This document shows positions 8,901-16,149 of a stretch of DNA of 64,000 bases, piece by piece. Position 1 is the stretch's first letter; each line of letters begins with the position of its first letter. The stretch is from positions 1,466,001 to 1,530,000 of the forward strand of contig NZ_CP047135.1 of the NCBI RefSeq assembly GCF_009832905.1. Direction: 5' to 3'. Position numbers and translations under genes: made by a program. The notes beneath the pieces are model-generated. The model was not told the origin of the DNA and searched no databases. It saw nothing but the letters and a program-made list of their open reading frames with translations. The stretch is from Stenotrophomonas sp. 364. GTDB lineage: Bacteria > Pseudomonadota > Gammaproteobacteria > Xanthomonadales > Xanthomonadaceae.

Positions 8901-9115
8901 CCTTCATTGCCGGCACCATCCCGCTGGTGCTCTCGCACGGCGCTGGCGCCGAGGTGCGCTCTGTCACCGGCATCACGGTGTTCGCCGGCATGCTGGGCGT
9001 GACCTTGTTCGGCCTGTTCCTGACCCCGGTGTTCTACGTGGCCCTGCGCAAGTTCGTCAGCCGTAACGGCGGCGGGCAGCTGGTGACCCACGGCGAACCC
9101 ACCATCCACCATTGA
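5945..9115 (+). CDS. smeW: SmeW, RND-type multidrug efflux permease
   Basis: Inner-membrane proton-driven pump of 1056 residues, the usual HAE-1 RND length. It starts MDFSRFFIDRPIFAAVLSI, typical of AcrB/MexB homologues. The proton-relay residues are present: paired Asp in VVDDAIVVVENVER (TM4) and Lys in LACKNAILIVEFARE (TM10). Two large periplasmic loops lie between TM1-2 and TM7-8. With SmeV and SmeX it forms a tripartite pump. In S. maltophilia, overexpression of this system is known to raise resistance to chloramphenicol, quinolones and tetracyclines. A 166-base gap with SMAG hairpins separates it from smeV. Confidence 0.96.
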   Translation: MDFSRFFIDRPIFAAVLSIVIFAAGLISIPMLPIGEYPEVVPPSVVVRTVYPGANPKVIAETVATPLEEAINGVEGMIYLKSVAGSDGVLQMTITFRPGTDPDEAAVKVQNRVAQAQARLPEDVRRQGVTTQKQSPTFLMVVHLTSPKGKYDTLYLRNYARLHVKDALARIQGVGDAQIFGGGDYAMRAWLDPDKVAARGLTASDVVGAMREQNVQVSAGQLGAEPMPNSQFLTLINAQGRLRSEKEFGDIVLKSGTDGEVVRLSDVARVELGAGDYTLRSQLDGKNAVGIGIFQAPGANALEIRDAVMASMDEMQKTMPADVKYEAVYDTTIFVRDSIKAVVSTLLEAIALVVLVVILFLQTWRASIIPLIAVPVSIVGTFGALYLLGFSINTLSLFGLVLAIGIVVDDAIVVVENVERNIEEGLTPLAAAHQAMREVSGPIIAIALVLCAVFVPMAFLSGVTGQFYKQFAVTIAISTVISAINSLTLSPALAARLLKPHGAPKDAPTRIIDRLFGWVFRPFNRFFKSSSEKYERGVSKILGRRGAVFVVYAVLLVGTGFIFKLVPPGFIPTQDKLYLIAGVKLPEGSSIARTDEMLRKVAKIAQETDGVAHTISFPGLNALQFTNTPNTGVAFIPLKPFNERHGRTAAQINAEINQKIAGLQEGFAFAMMPPPILGLGNGNGYQMFIQDRGNLGYGALQNAVQSMQGAVAQTPGMAFPITSYQANVPQLDAEVDRVKAKAQGVQLTELFDTLQTYLGSSYVNDFNQFGRTWQVIAQADGQFRDSVEDIGKLRTRNDRGEMVPIGSMVTVKETFGPDPVLRFNGYPAADLAGEADPRMLSSAEAMTNLTAIAAKVLPVGMATEWTDLSYQQATQGKAAFIVFPVAILLAFLVLAALYESWSLPLAVILIVPMTLLSALFGVWMTGGDNNVFVQVGLVVLMGLACKNAILIVEFARELEMGGKGIVEAALEACRLRLRPIVMTSIAFIAGTIPLVLSHGAGAEVRSVTGITVFAGMLGVTLFGLFLTPVFYVALRKFVSRNGGGQLVTHGEPTIHH

Positions 9116-9140
9116 TCCCATCCCCCGCGAGGTTTCATAC

Positions 9141-9878
9141 ATGAATACCGCTACCCAAACGATCGCCCTGGTCACCGGTGCCACCCGCGGCATCGGCCTG
9201 GAAACCGTCCGCCAGCTGGCCCAGGCCGGCGTGCATACGCTGCTGGCCGGGCGCAAGCGCGACGTCGCCGTGGCCGAGGCGCTGAAGCTGCAGGCCGAAG
9301 GCCTGCCGGTCGAGGCGATCCAGCTGGACGTGGGTGATGCCGCCAGCATCGCCGCCGCGGTGCAGACCGTGACCGAACGTCACGGTCGCCTGGACATCCT
9401 GGTCAACAACGCCGGCATCCTGCTTGATGACATCAAGCTGGCCCCGTCGGCGCAGACCCTGCAGACCTGGCGCGATACCTTCGACACCAACGTGTTCGCG
9501 GTGATCGCCGTGACCCAGGCGTTCCTGCCGCTGATCACCGCCTCGCCGGCGGGTCGTATCGTCAACGTGTCCAGCATCCTGGGCTCGCTGACCCTGCACA
9601 GCCAGCCGGGTTCGCCGATCTATGGCTTCGCCGTGCCGGCCTACAACGCCTCCAAGAGCGCGGTGAACGCCTGGACCGTGCAGCTGGCCTACGAGCTGCG
9701 CGACGGCACCACCAAGGTCAACACCGTGCACCCCGGCTACGTCAAAACCGACATGAACGGTGGCGAAGGCGAGATCGAGATCAGCGAAGGCGCGCGCTCC
9801 AGCGTGGGCATGGCGCTGATCGGCGCCGACGGCCCGAACGGCAGCTTCACCTACCTGGGCGAGGTGCTGCCATGGTGA
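9141..9878 (+). CDS. smeU2: SmeU2, short-chain dehydrogenase/reductase
   Basis: Classical SDR of 245 residues with intact signature motifs: TGATRGIG nucleotide-binding loop (12-19), NNAG (89-92), catalytic Ser in VNVSS (141-145) and YNASK (Tyr168, Lys172). Unlike SmeU1 it should be catalytically competent, probably with NADP given the Arg after the glycine loop and the later AGRKR. The substrate is unknown. The gene lies between the pump and outer-membrane genes and overlaps smeX by seven bases, so the two are translationally coupled. An SDR inside an RND operon suggests a role in detoxifying or reducing pump substrates such as quinones. That last step is inference. Confidence 0.9.
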   Translation: MNTATQTIALVTGATRGIGLETVRQLAQAGVHTLLAGRKRDVAVAEALKLQAEGLPVEAIQLDVGDAASIAAAVQTVTERHGRLDILVNNAGILLDDIKLAPSAQTLQTWRDTFDTNVFAVIAVTQAFLPLITASPAGRIVNVSSILGSLTLHSQPGSPIYGFAVPAYNASKSAVNAWTVQLAYELRDGTTKVNTVHPGYVKTDMNGGEGEIEISEGARSSVGMALIGADGPNGSFTYLGEVLPW

Positions 9879-11302
9879 TCCGCCTGTTGACCGTGGCCGT
9901 GACCAGCGCGCTGCTGGCCGGCTGCGTCAGCGTCGGCCCCAACTACCAGGCGCCACCGGCTACGCCGGTGACCCTGCAGGGCGCCGCCGCGCCGGTGTTC
10001 ACCTCCGCCTCGCCGGTGGCCAGCTGGTGGGCGCAGTTCGATGACCCGGTGCTGGAACAGCTGGTGCACGACGCACTGGGCACCAACCTGGACCTGCGCA
10101 TTGCGATGGCCCGCGTGCGTGAAGCGCGCGCGGTGTTCGTTGAACAGCGCCTGGACCAGCTGCCGCACGTCACCGCCGGCGGCAGCTACGACCGCCGCAA
10201 GCAGCCCGATGCCACCGTGGGCGGCGAGCGTGTCTTCAGCGAAACCTACCAGCTCGGCTTCGACGCCGGCTGGGAGCTGGACCTGTTCGGTCGGCAGCGC
10301 CGTGCCGCCGAAGCGGCGCGCGCGGACCTGGGGGCCGAGCAGGACAACCTGGCCGATGCCCAGGTCACCGTGGCCGCCGAAGTGGCGCGCAACTACTTCG
10401 AACTGCGTGGCTCGCAGAAGCGCATCGACGTGGCCAAGCGCACCCTGGTCAACCTGCGCGATACCCAGCGCCTGACCGAGGCACGCTGGGAACTGGGTGC
10501 CGGCAGTGAGCTGGACGTGCAGAGCAGCCGCGCACGCCTGAAGGCGATCGAGGCCGATATCCCGCTGCTGGAAGTGGCCGAAGTGCAGTCGCGGCACCGC
10601 CTGGCGGTATTGCTGGCTCAGCGTCCGGATGCGCTGGACGCACTGCTGCAGCCGCGCGAAGTGCCGGCCTACGCCAAGCAGCTGCCGCTGGGTGACACCA
10701 CCGACCTGCTGCGCCAGCGTGCCGACGTGCGCAGTGCCGAACGCCGCCTGGCCGCCGCCACTGCCCGCGTGGGCGTGGCCACGGCCGACCTGTTCCCGCG
10801 GATCAGCCTGACCGGCTTCGTCGGCTTCCTGTCCGGCGATGCCAGCGGCCTGGTCAACGGTGCCAACAAGGCGTGGTCGGTGACCCCGTCGATCAGCTGG
10901 GCCGCGTTCGATTTCGGCACCGTGCGGGCGCGCCTGCGTGCCAGCAAGGCGCAGGCCGACGGCGTGGCGGCCGAGTATGAGAAGACGGTGCTGCTGGCGC
11001 TGGAAGACACCGAGAACGCGCTGACCCGGTATGCCAAGCAGCAGTCGCGGCTGGGCATCGTCGCCGAGCAGGCGCAGGCCGCACGGCGTGCCGAGCAGCT
11101 GGCGCAGATCCGCTACCGCGAAGGCTCGGAAGACTTCCTGACCCTGCTGGATGCGCAACGCACCCAGCTGGCGGCGGATGACGCATTGGCGGCGGCCGAA
11201 TCCACGGTCAACGTCAGCGTGGTGGGGGTATACAAGGCCCTGGGGGGCTGGGGGCAGCAGCAGGACGCAGCACCGCCGGCGGTGGCCGGCACACTGCGCT
11301 GA
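9872..11302 (+). CDS. smeX: SmeX, outer-membrane efflux lipoprotein (NodT family)
   Basis: Outer-membrane channel of 476 residues, the exit duct of the SmeVWX pump. It begins with a lipoprotein signal peptide and lipobox LAGC (Cys18), followed by the family marker VGPNYQAPP. Two OEP repeats follow (about 55-250 and 265-455), with long amphipathic helices and the pattern LGxELDVQSSRARL. It is last in smeU1VWU2X, and its ATG overlaps the end of smeU2. A GC-rich hairpin lies just downstream. Length, lipobox and order all match known NodT-type outer-membrane factors. Confidence 0.94.
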   Translation: MVIRLLTVAVTSALLAGCVSVGPNYQAPPATPVTLQGAAAPVFTSASPVASWWAQFDDPVLEQLVHDALGTNLDLRIAMARVREARAVFVEQRLDQLPHVTAGGSYDRRKQPDATVGGERVFSETYQLGFDAGWELDLFGRQRRAAEAARADLGAEQDNLADAQVTVAAEVARNYFELRGSQKRIDVAKRTLVNLRDTQRLTEARWELGAGSELDVQSSRARLKAIEADIPLLEVAEVQSRHRLAVLLAQRPDALDALLQPREVPAYAKQLPLGDTTDLLRQRADVRSAERRLAAATARVGVATADLFPRISLTGFVGFLSGDASGLVNGANKAWSVTPSISWAAFDFGTVRARLRASKAQADGVAAEYEKTVLLALEDTENALTRYAKQQSRLGIVAEQAQAARRAEQLAQIRYREGSEDFLTLLDAQRTQLAADDALAAAESTVNVSVVGVYKALGGWGQQQDAAPPAVAGTLR

Positions 11303-11310
11303 CCCGGCAG

Positions 11311-11335
11311 GTGAGGGCGGCCTGGCCGCCCTCAC
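11311..11335 (+). terminator. Hairpin after smeX, probable operon terminator
   Basis: GTGAGGGCGGC and its perfect complement around CTG, nine bases after the smeX stop. It is a very stable 11-bp stem without a T-run, so termination efficiency is uncertain. Confidence 0.5.
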
Positions 11336-11429
11336 ATGTGAGCAGCGTCGGAGTTTGCCGCGATGGCGAGCCGGAAAAGCGGCCATTGGCGGCTTTGCCA
11401 CTGCCGCTGACATCAATCCGGATGATACA

Positions 11430-11458
11430 AAACGTCCCTTTTTACCGGGGGGACGTTT
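11430..11458 (+). promoter_or_regulatory. Hairpin covering the ribosome-binding site of the 11461 gene
   Basis: AAACGTCCC (11430-11438) and GGGACGTTT (11450-11458) form a perfect 9-bp stem with an 11-base loop. The purine-rich Shine-Dalgarno (11447-11452) lies in the 3' arm and the ATG follows two bases later, so folding would hide the initiation site. Confidence 0.45.
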
Positions 11459-11460
11459 CC

Positions 11461-11727
11461 ATGATCACACCCAACCCATGGCGGGGCGACGCCACGCCCG
11501 CGCATACCGGGCAGGCGGCACTGTCGCCCGGCGCGATCACGCTGCTGGTGCTGGCCGCATTGATGGTGGCGCTTGGCTTTGCCAGGCTTCCCGATACGCT
11601 GCTGGACATCGGCGTACTCGTGATCGGCGTCTTCATCGCCGTGGTGGCCAGGATCTGCCAGGCGCGTGACCAGCATCTGGCGGTGTGCCGGCTGTTGCGG
11701 GAGTACGCCAGCCAGCGCAGGCGCTGA
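11461..11727 (+). CDS. Small two-helix membrane protein, unknown function
   Basis: Protein of 88 residues that I do not recognise. Residues about 22-41 (SPGAITLLVLAALMVALGF) and 47-66 (LLDIGVLVIGVFIAVVARIC) form two likely transmembrane helices, followed by a short basic C-terminus ending REYASQRRR. The start at 11461 is chosen because it follows a GGGGGGA ribosome-binding site. A longer frame upstream lacks one. It stands alone between smeX and a convergent VOC gene. The ribosome-binding site is embedded in a hairpin, which hints at translational control. Confidence 0.55.
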   Translation: MITPNPWRGDATPAHTGQAALSPGAITLLVLAALMVALGFARLPDTLLDIGVLVIGVFIAVVARICQARDQHLAVCRLLREYASQRRR

Positions 11728-11728
11728 C

Positions 11729-12112
11729 TCAGTCCCAGTGGTTGGCCTCAGCGCGCTCCTGCCCATCACGCATGCGCACGATGCAGAACCGATGGCCGGT
11801 AGGCGCTTCCATCACCCACCAGCGTTTGACGAAGCCGATCCGCCGTGCACCCAGTGCTTCCAGGCGCGAGGCCTCGGCATCGATGTCGTCGCTTTCGATA
11901 TCCAGGTGCACGCGTGAGGCGTGCTCCACCCGTTGCACTTCCACATTCAGTCCGGCCGGTGCGCCCGCCAGGTCCGCGTACTCGGCCCCCTCTTCGCTGT
12001 AGGCCGGTTGGGCGCGGTAGCCCAAGGCCGCCGACCAGAAGGCGGCGGCCTCGTCGGCGGGGGTGTTATGGCAATCGATGATGAATCCGGCAAGGCGGCT
12101 GCGGTGGGCCAT
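11729..12112 (-). CDS. VOC/glyoxalase-fold protein
   Basis: Single-domain vicinal-oxygen-chelate protein of 127 residues. It starts [20 protein letters not shown] and has the pattern of glyoxalase-like small proteins: ALGY after the first helix, [22 protein letters not shown], then a GHRFCIVR strand. The start at 12112 follows GGAGGTG at good spacing. A longer upstream frame is discarded. Such proteins are found as small dioxygenase, isomerase or antibiotic-binding folds. No specific substrate can be assigned. It converges with the small membrane protein, with one base between the stop codons. Confidence 0.75.
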   Translation of the reverse strand: MAHRSRLAGFIIDCHNTPADEAAAFWSAALGYRAQPAYSEEGAEYADLAGAPAGLNVEVQRVEHASRVHLDIESDDIDAEASRLEALGARRIGFVKRWWVMEAPTGHRFCIVRMRDGQERAEANHWD

Positions 12113-12258
12113 GGTCGGCACCTCCAGAGTGGGAGGGTGCCGGTATCGCACCGCCGGCATCGACGTGGCGTGAGGTAGCCCGGTCGGCGTCGTCTCACGT
12201 CGCTGCCGCGACGTCCTGGCCGCGTCGCGTCGTGCGTCGTGGCCGGAGGCAGGGCGGC

Positions 12259-13125
12259 TCAGCGCGCCGTCGTTGCCGGGAAGACCAGCTCGGCCTGCAC
12301 CGGGTAGTGGTCCGACGGCAGCACGCCGCCGGGCGCATCGTCGAGCGTCTGGAAACGGTCGACCTTGAAGCCCCGCACCAGGATCCAGTCCAGTTCCACG
12401 GTCGGCTTGCCGGTGAAGTCGTGGAACGTCAGGCGCGGGCCATCGACCTTGGCAGCCAGTTTGCGGGCATCGCCCAGTGCCGCGGTGAATGTCTGGTAGG
12501 TGGTGCTGCCCGGTTCGCTGTTGAAGTCGCCGGTGACCACCACCGGGATGTCCTCGGGCAGCGTGGCCAGGCGCGTGGCGATCAGCTTGGCGCCCAGCAC
12601 GCGGCGCGGCTCGTCCTCCTCGCGGTAGGGCAGGTGGGTGTTGAGCAGGTAGAACTGCTTGCCGTCGGCCTGGCGCTGGAACAAGGCCCAGGTGACCATG
12701 CGCGGCATGAGATTGCCCCAGGTGATGCTGCCTGGGACATCGGGCGTGTCGGACAGCCAGAAATCGCCCTGTTCCACCACCGTCAGCTGCGCGCTGTCGT
12801 AGAACACGCCCATGTGTTCGTCGCCGCTGCCGCCGCGACGGTCCTTGCCGAACCAGCGGTAGCCGGGCAGGTGGGCAACCAGATAGTCGGCCTGCTTCTG
12901 CACCAGTTCCTGGGTGCCGAACACCGCCGGGTGCTGCTCACGCAACAGACTGACCATCGCATCGCGACGGTCGTCCCAGCGGCGGCCGGGTTCGGTATCC
13001 ACGGGGGTGCGCACATTGAATGACATCACCCGCAGCGGGGCAGCCGGTTCGGCCAGTGCGTGGCCGACGGGCAATGACAAGGCCATCAGGGCCAGCAGCG
13101 CGGTACGACGAAAACGAGACAACAT
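12259..13125 (-). CDS. Secreted endonuclease/exonuclease/phosphatase-family protein
   Basis: Protein of 288 residues of the metal-dependent EEP superfamily. A signal peptide (MLSRFRRTALLALMALSLPV, cut after GHALA) predicts export. The catalytic motifs occur in order: Asn in MSFNVRT, Glu in FGTQELV, His in LNTHLPYREED, Asp/Asn in VTGDFNSEP and the terminal SDHYPV. Secreted homologues act as nucleases, sphingomyelinase-like or phosphodiesterases. The sequence does not decide which. The start at 13125 follows GGAGGGA. No operon partner is obvious. Confidence 0.82.
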   Translation of the reverse strand: MLSRFRRTALLALMALSLPVGHALAEPAAPLRVMSFNVRTPVDTEPGRRWDDRRDAMVSLLREQHPAVFGTQELVQKQADYLVAHLPGYRWFGKDRRGGSGDEHMGVFYDSAQLTVVEQGDFWLSDTPDVPGSITWGNLMPRMVTWALFQRQADGKQFYLLNTHLPYREEDEPRRVLGAKLIATRLATLPEDIPVVVTGDFNSEPGSTTYQTFTAALGDARKLAAKVDGPRLTFHDFTGKPTVELDWILVRGFKVDRFQTLDDAPGGVLPSDHYPVQAELVFPATTAR

Positions 13126-13257
13126 TGGAATCCCTCCATCCCATGAAAACGTTTTCCCGAAGGGTCGCATGGAACGGGGCCGCGGGGGAATTGCCGGCGT
13201 TGGCGGCTGGAGGGGCAGGCAGCGTGCGCCTGCCCCGTGCGGCTCAACGCCGCAGTG

Positions 13258-13500
13258 TCACTCGTTGGGCACGTACCATTGCCCATCCTGGTCGATGTGA
13301 TACACGCTGACCACCTGGCGATTGCCATTTTCATCCAGGTAATAGGTGGTGCAACGCTGGTGGTACACGTACTTGGCCACCATGAACGGAACGCACTCGG
13401 TGAACTGGCCGTCCTGTGCGGAGGCCTCGGCCATGCCCACGGTGCCGCTGGCGGCCAACGTGATTACCAGTGTGGCCATCGCGGCCAAATGCAGTTTCAT
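13258..13500 (-). CDS. Small secreted protein, paralogue A of a tandem pair
   Basis: Protein of 80 residues with signal peptide MKLHLAAMATLVITLAASG, ending near AEASA. The mature part of about 50 residues carries TECVPFMV, HQRCTTYY and VSVYHIDQDGQWYVPNE, with two Cys that could form a disulfide. It closely resembles the next gene (13567-13806), so the two are a tandem duplication. I do not recognise a named family. The start at 13500 is favoured over the ATGs at 13506 and 13509 because AAGGA then has normal spacing. Confidence 0.65.
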   Translation of the reverse strand: MKLHLAAMATLVITLAASGTVGMAEASAQDGQFTECVPFMVAKYVYHQRCTTYYLDENGNRQVVSVYHIDQDGQWYVPNE

Positions 13501-13566
13501 AAGCATCATCCTTGCTTCTGCAGTGGAAATGTCACGGCATGGGTAATCCATGCCCACGTAATCCGT

Positions 13567-13806
13567 TCAGTCTGCCGGGAGATACCAGACGCCATTCTGG
13601 TCGATGTAATACACCGATACCCAGACCGATCCGTCCGCCGCTGTATGGGTGACGGTGCAGCGTTGATGGATGGTATGGCGGTCTACTTTGAACGGGACAC
13701 ATTCGGTGGTGGAGGTGCCGGGCAGGCCGGCATTGGCCGGTGTCGCCGTCGCTACGCTACCTGCGAGCAATACCATGCTGGCCATCGCGGCCAAGTGCAG
13801 TTTCAT
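13567..13806 (-). CDS. Small secreted protein, paralogue B of a tandem pair
   Basis: Protein of 79 residues sharing with its neighbour the signal sequence MKLHLAAMA, the TECVPF.V core, HQRCT and the ending VSVYYIDQNGVWYLPAD. The upstream leader (AAGGATAATGCTG before the ATG) is also similar to that of the other copy, so the duplication included the 5' region. The two conserved Cys are kept. The function is unknown. A small periplasmic or secreted beta-rich protein is the most that can be said. Confidence 0.65.
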   Translation of the reverse strand: MKLHLAAMASMVLLAGSVATATPANAGLPGTSTTECVPFKVDRHTIHQRCTVTHTAADGSVWVSVYYIDQNGVWYLPAD

Positions 13807-13906
13807 CAGCATTATCCTTGCTTCTCTGCAGCGCACATGCGCCCGCGTTATTTAGCATGGACGTACGTACCGGGCAATATGCCGTTACCCTCGCGCTGGC
13901 GCCCGC

Positions 13907-14575
13907 TCAGTTCGCCAGCAGTACCCAGCCGATCAGGCTGTTGATCACGATGCCCAGCATCAGTACCCAGACGGTCGACAGCACCGTGTTTGGCCACGAC
14001 CGCTGCAGGGCCACCTTGAGCCAGCCAGCCTGCACCACCGCATACCAGACCAGAGACAGCACCGACACCGCGATGCCGATCTGGGTGGACAACGCGCCGG
14101 GCAGCCGCACGAACACCATGCTGGTCGACAGCGCCACCGCGAACGGGGCCGTCAGGTAGCACTGCATGAAGAACGGGCGGCGCAGCGATTCACGGGTCAT
14201 CGGCACTTTCTTGCGCCGCAGCAGATGCACGCTGCTGATCAGCGGCCACACCGCAAAGGTGATGGAGCGGTACAGCAGCAGGCTTTCCTCATTGCCGAAC
14301 ACCGTGCGCGACAGTTGCCCGGTACCGGTGACCTGCTGGTGCATCAGCAGCTCCACCCCGTGCGCGACCAGCACCGCCAGCATCAGGAACATCGGCGGGC
14401 TGATCGCATCGTCGAACTGCTTGTCCAGCTTCTGGGTCAGCTCGGTGTTGACGTACTGCGCCATGCGCCGCGGATGCACGATTACCCGGTACAAGGTGCG
14501 CGGAAAGAACAGAAACCAGGTGCAGAGTTCGTACAGAAACTCTTCCAGCGACCGGAGCAGTTTGAGGAAATCCAT
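13907..14575 (-). CDS. Multi-pass membrane protein, unknown, paired with a PliG-like gene
   Basis: Protein of 222 residues. After an amphipathic N-terminus (FLYELCTWFLFFPRTLYRVIVHPRRM) there are about five hydrophobic helices at roughly 60-80, 100-118, 133-155, 163-183 and 196-218. No enzymatic motif is visible, and the overall form resembles small Yip1-like or permease-like membrane proteins. It begins two bases after the stop of the upstream PliG-like gene, so the pair is probably one transcript and functionally linked. A function cannot be named. Confidence 0.6.
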   Translation of the reverse strand: MDFLKLLRSLEEFLYELCTWFLFFPRTLYRVIVHPRRMAQYVNTELTQKLDKQFDDAISPPMFLMLAVLVAHGVELLMHQQVTGTGQLSRTVFGNEESLLLYRSITFAVWPLISSVHLLRRKKVPMTRESLRRPFFMQCYLTAPFAVALSTSMVFVRLPGALSTQIGIAVSVLSLVWYAVVQAGWLKVALQRSWPNTVLSTVWVLMLGIVINSLIGWVLLAN

Positions 14576-14577
14576 GG

Positions 14578-14988
14578 TCAGTGGATGGCGACGGTCAACG
14601 TATGCGGTGCCTTCTCGCCGCGACGTGCCTGCGCACGCATCTGATAGACCTGGACCACATAGGTGCCGGAGGCGGGCAGGGTGCCGGTCCAGCGCCGCGT
14701 CTCATCGGTGCTGCCCAGTGCTTCGCCCTGGCCGGGCACCACGCCCGGCGCGTACACGTTGAGATTGGCGTTGGCGCTGCCACCCAGCGTGACGGTCATG
14801 GTCTGGCCGGCGCGTGCGGCCACCGTGTAACGGACGGTGTCGTAGCCGGCAACAGTGCCGCGCAGCGTGGCGCTGCTGGTGCCCTTGGCGAACTGCACCG
14901 GCGTGGTGGTGACCTTGTCGGCCGCGCCGGCCAGGGTCGGGACCAGTGCGAGCAGGGCGGTCAACAGGATCGAACGGAAGGGGGCCAT
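14578..14988 (-). CDS. Secreted PliG-like protein (g-type lysozyme inhibitor family)
   Basis: Protein of 136 residues with signal peptide ending LAGA before ADK. The mature part resembles, from memory, E. coli PliG (YcgK): VQFAKGTSSATLRGTVAGYD, then a YTVAARAGQTMTVTL strand, NLNVYAPG, LPASGTYVVQVYQMR and the ending ARRGEKAPHTLTVAI. PliG binds and inhibits goose-type lysozyme in the periplasm. The fold is also that of bacterial pre-peptidase C-terminal beta domains, so a non-inhibitor role is possible. It is followed after two bases by a membrane protein gene. Confidence 0.6.
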   Translation of the reverse strand: MAPFRSILLTALLALVPTLAGAADKVTTTPVQFAKGTSSATLRGTVAGYDTVRYTVAARAGQTMTVTLGGSANANLNVYAPGVVPGQGEALGSTDETRRWTGTLPASGTYVVQVYQMRAQARRGEKAPHTLTVAIH

Positions 14989-15107
14989 GGCAATCTTCGC
15001 AGTCCGGGAGGGGATGACCGGAGCATGATCGCCCGCACATCAAGGTGTTGTCGATGACGCCAGGGAGGGTAACCTTGGCGGTTCCCTTCTAGAACGGCAG
15101 GCCCCCG

Positions 15108-15419
15108 ATGGATTACCAGCTTGTGATCAAGTTCTGGAGAAAGTCGCTGGACGACGAGGCCTTCCTGGCCACCCTGGAGGCCGAGCTCAGCCAGGTCCTG
15201 GGCGCGACCGCGGCGCTGGACGGCCACGACCTCAGCGCCAAGGAGATCAACCTGTTCATCTTCACCGACGACCCGCGCTCGGTCTTCCGGCGGGCCAAGG
15301 ACGTGCTGGACCGGCTTGGGGTGCTGCACAGCGTCTCGGCGGCCTACCGGCTGGTGGGCGGCGCGCAGTTCACCTCGGTGTGGCCGCTGCGAATGGCCCG
15401 GAAGTTCACCCTGCCGTGA
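15108..15419 (+). CDS. Conserved-looking protein of unknown function
   Basis: Cytoplasmic protein of 103 residues, starting MDYQLVIKFWRKSLDDEAFL. It is mixed alpha/beta with no signal peptide or membrane helix. The strand-like EINLFIFTDDP and the ending RLVGGAQFTSVWPLRMARKF look well structured. I do not recognise the family. It precedes another orphan by 34 bases on the same strand, so the two could be co-transcribed. Confidence 0.55.
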   Translation: MDYQLVIKFWRKSLDDEAFLATLEAELSQVLGATAALDGHDLSAKEINLFIFTDDPRSVFRRAKDVLDRLGVLHSVSAAYRLVGGAQFTSVWPLRMARKFTLP

Positions 15420-15453
15420 GCGAGCGTCGGCACCGTCACAAGGAGCGTAACGC

Positions 15454-16125
15454 GTGACCCAGGCTACCCAGTCAATGCTGAAGACGCTTACCGATGCCGT
15501 CGCCGCCGATTTCGCGGCCGCGGGATTCGTGCTTAAGCGCGGGCGCCATTTCGAGCGCGTCAGTGCATCTGGTCGGACCCACCGCTACACGGTGGGGTTG
15601 TCCAAACAGAAAGGGTGGTACTCACTCCACCTCACCCTCGGCCTGCTTGATCGCGGGCTGATGGCGGGGGTGAACGCCGTGCTGGAACAGGCGCTGCGCG
15701 ACGAGGCATTCGACTACCCGGAAACCTGGCCGCCCGCTGTGGTTGAATCCACGATCAAGGCGCGCGTGTCCAAACAGGTGGTGGCGGAGCTGACCGATTG
15801 GCGGAGCCTCAGGGATGAGGCGGAGACGCTGGAGGCCTTCAACGCACGTTTCGGGATCTGGTTGCGTACGTTCGACAGCCTCGAGGAGGTGCCGGAATGG
15901 CAGGCGCAGCTGACGGCGAGTGTCACGCTGTCGCTGGAATGGTTTCGCAGCGTCGACGCAGTGGACTGGATTGAGGCCAATACCGATTATCCCGCGCTGT
16001 ATCTGTTGCGCCGGCGCGCGGCGCACGACGCGCTGCAGTCGCGCTATCAGGCGCTGCTGGAGCGCGCGCCGCACGCGCAAGAAGTGCGGCTGTTCCACAA
16101 GCACCTGAGCGGCTTTGCGGGTTGA
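15454..16125 (+). CDS. Unknown protein, weakly DUF4304-like N-terminus
   Basis: Protein of 223 residues starting at a GTG that follows AAGGAG. The N-terminal pattern (LTDAVAADFAAAGFVLKRGRHFER, then RYTVGLSKQKGWYSLHLTLGL) resembles DUF4304-type proteins, which have a helix followed by strands reading a hydrophobic substrate or partner. The rest is helical, ending EVRLFHKHLSGFAG. DUF4304 members are sometimes found near toxin immunity genes. No toxin is visible here. The function is unassigned. Confidence 0.55.
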   Translation: MTQATQSMLKTLTDAVAADFAAAGFVLKRGRHFERVSASGRTHRYTVGLSKQKGWYSLHLTLGLLDRGLMAGVNAVLEQALRDEAFDYPETWPPAVVESTIKARVSKQVVAELTDWRSLRDEAETLEAFNARFGIWLRTFDSLEEVPEWQAQLTASVTLSLEWFRSVDAVDWIEANTDYPALYLLRRRAAHDALQSRYQALLERAPHAQEVRLFHKHLSGFAG

Positions 16126-16149
16126 CCCATCGGGTGTGTCGAGGGCAGA

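Noticed and set aside
5837..9349. A 1170-codon open frame on the minus strand opposite smeW
   Set aside because: It is antisense to a clear RND pump, is rich in His, Arg and Gln as expected for a reversed high-GC frame, and has no domain or ribosome-binding site.
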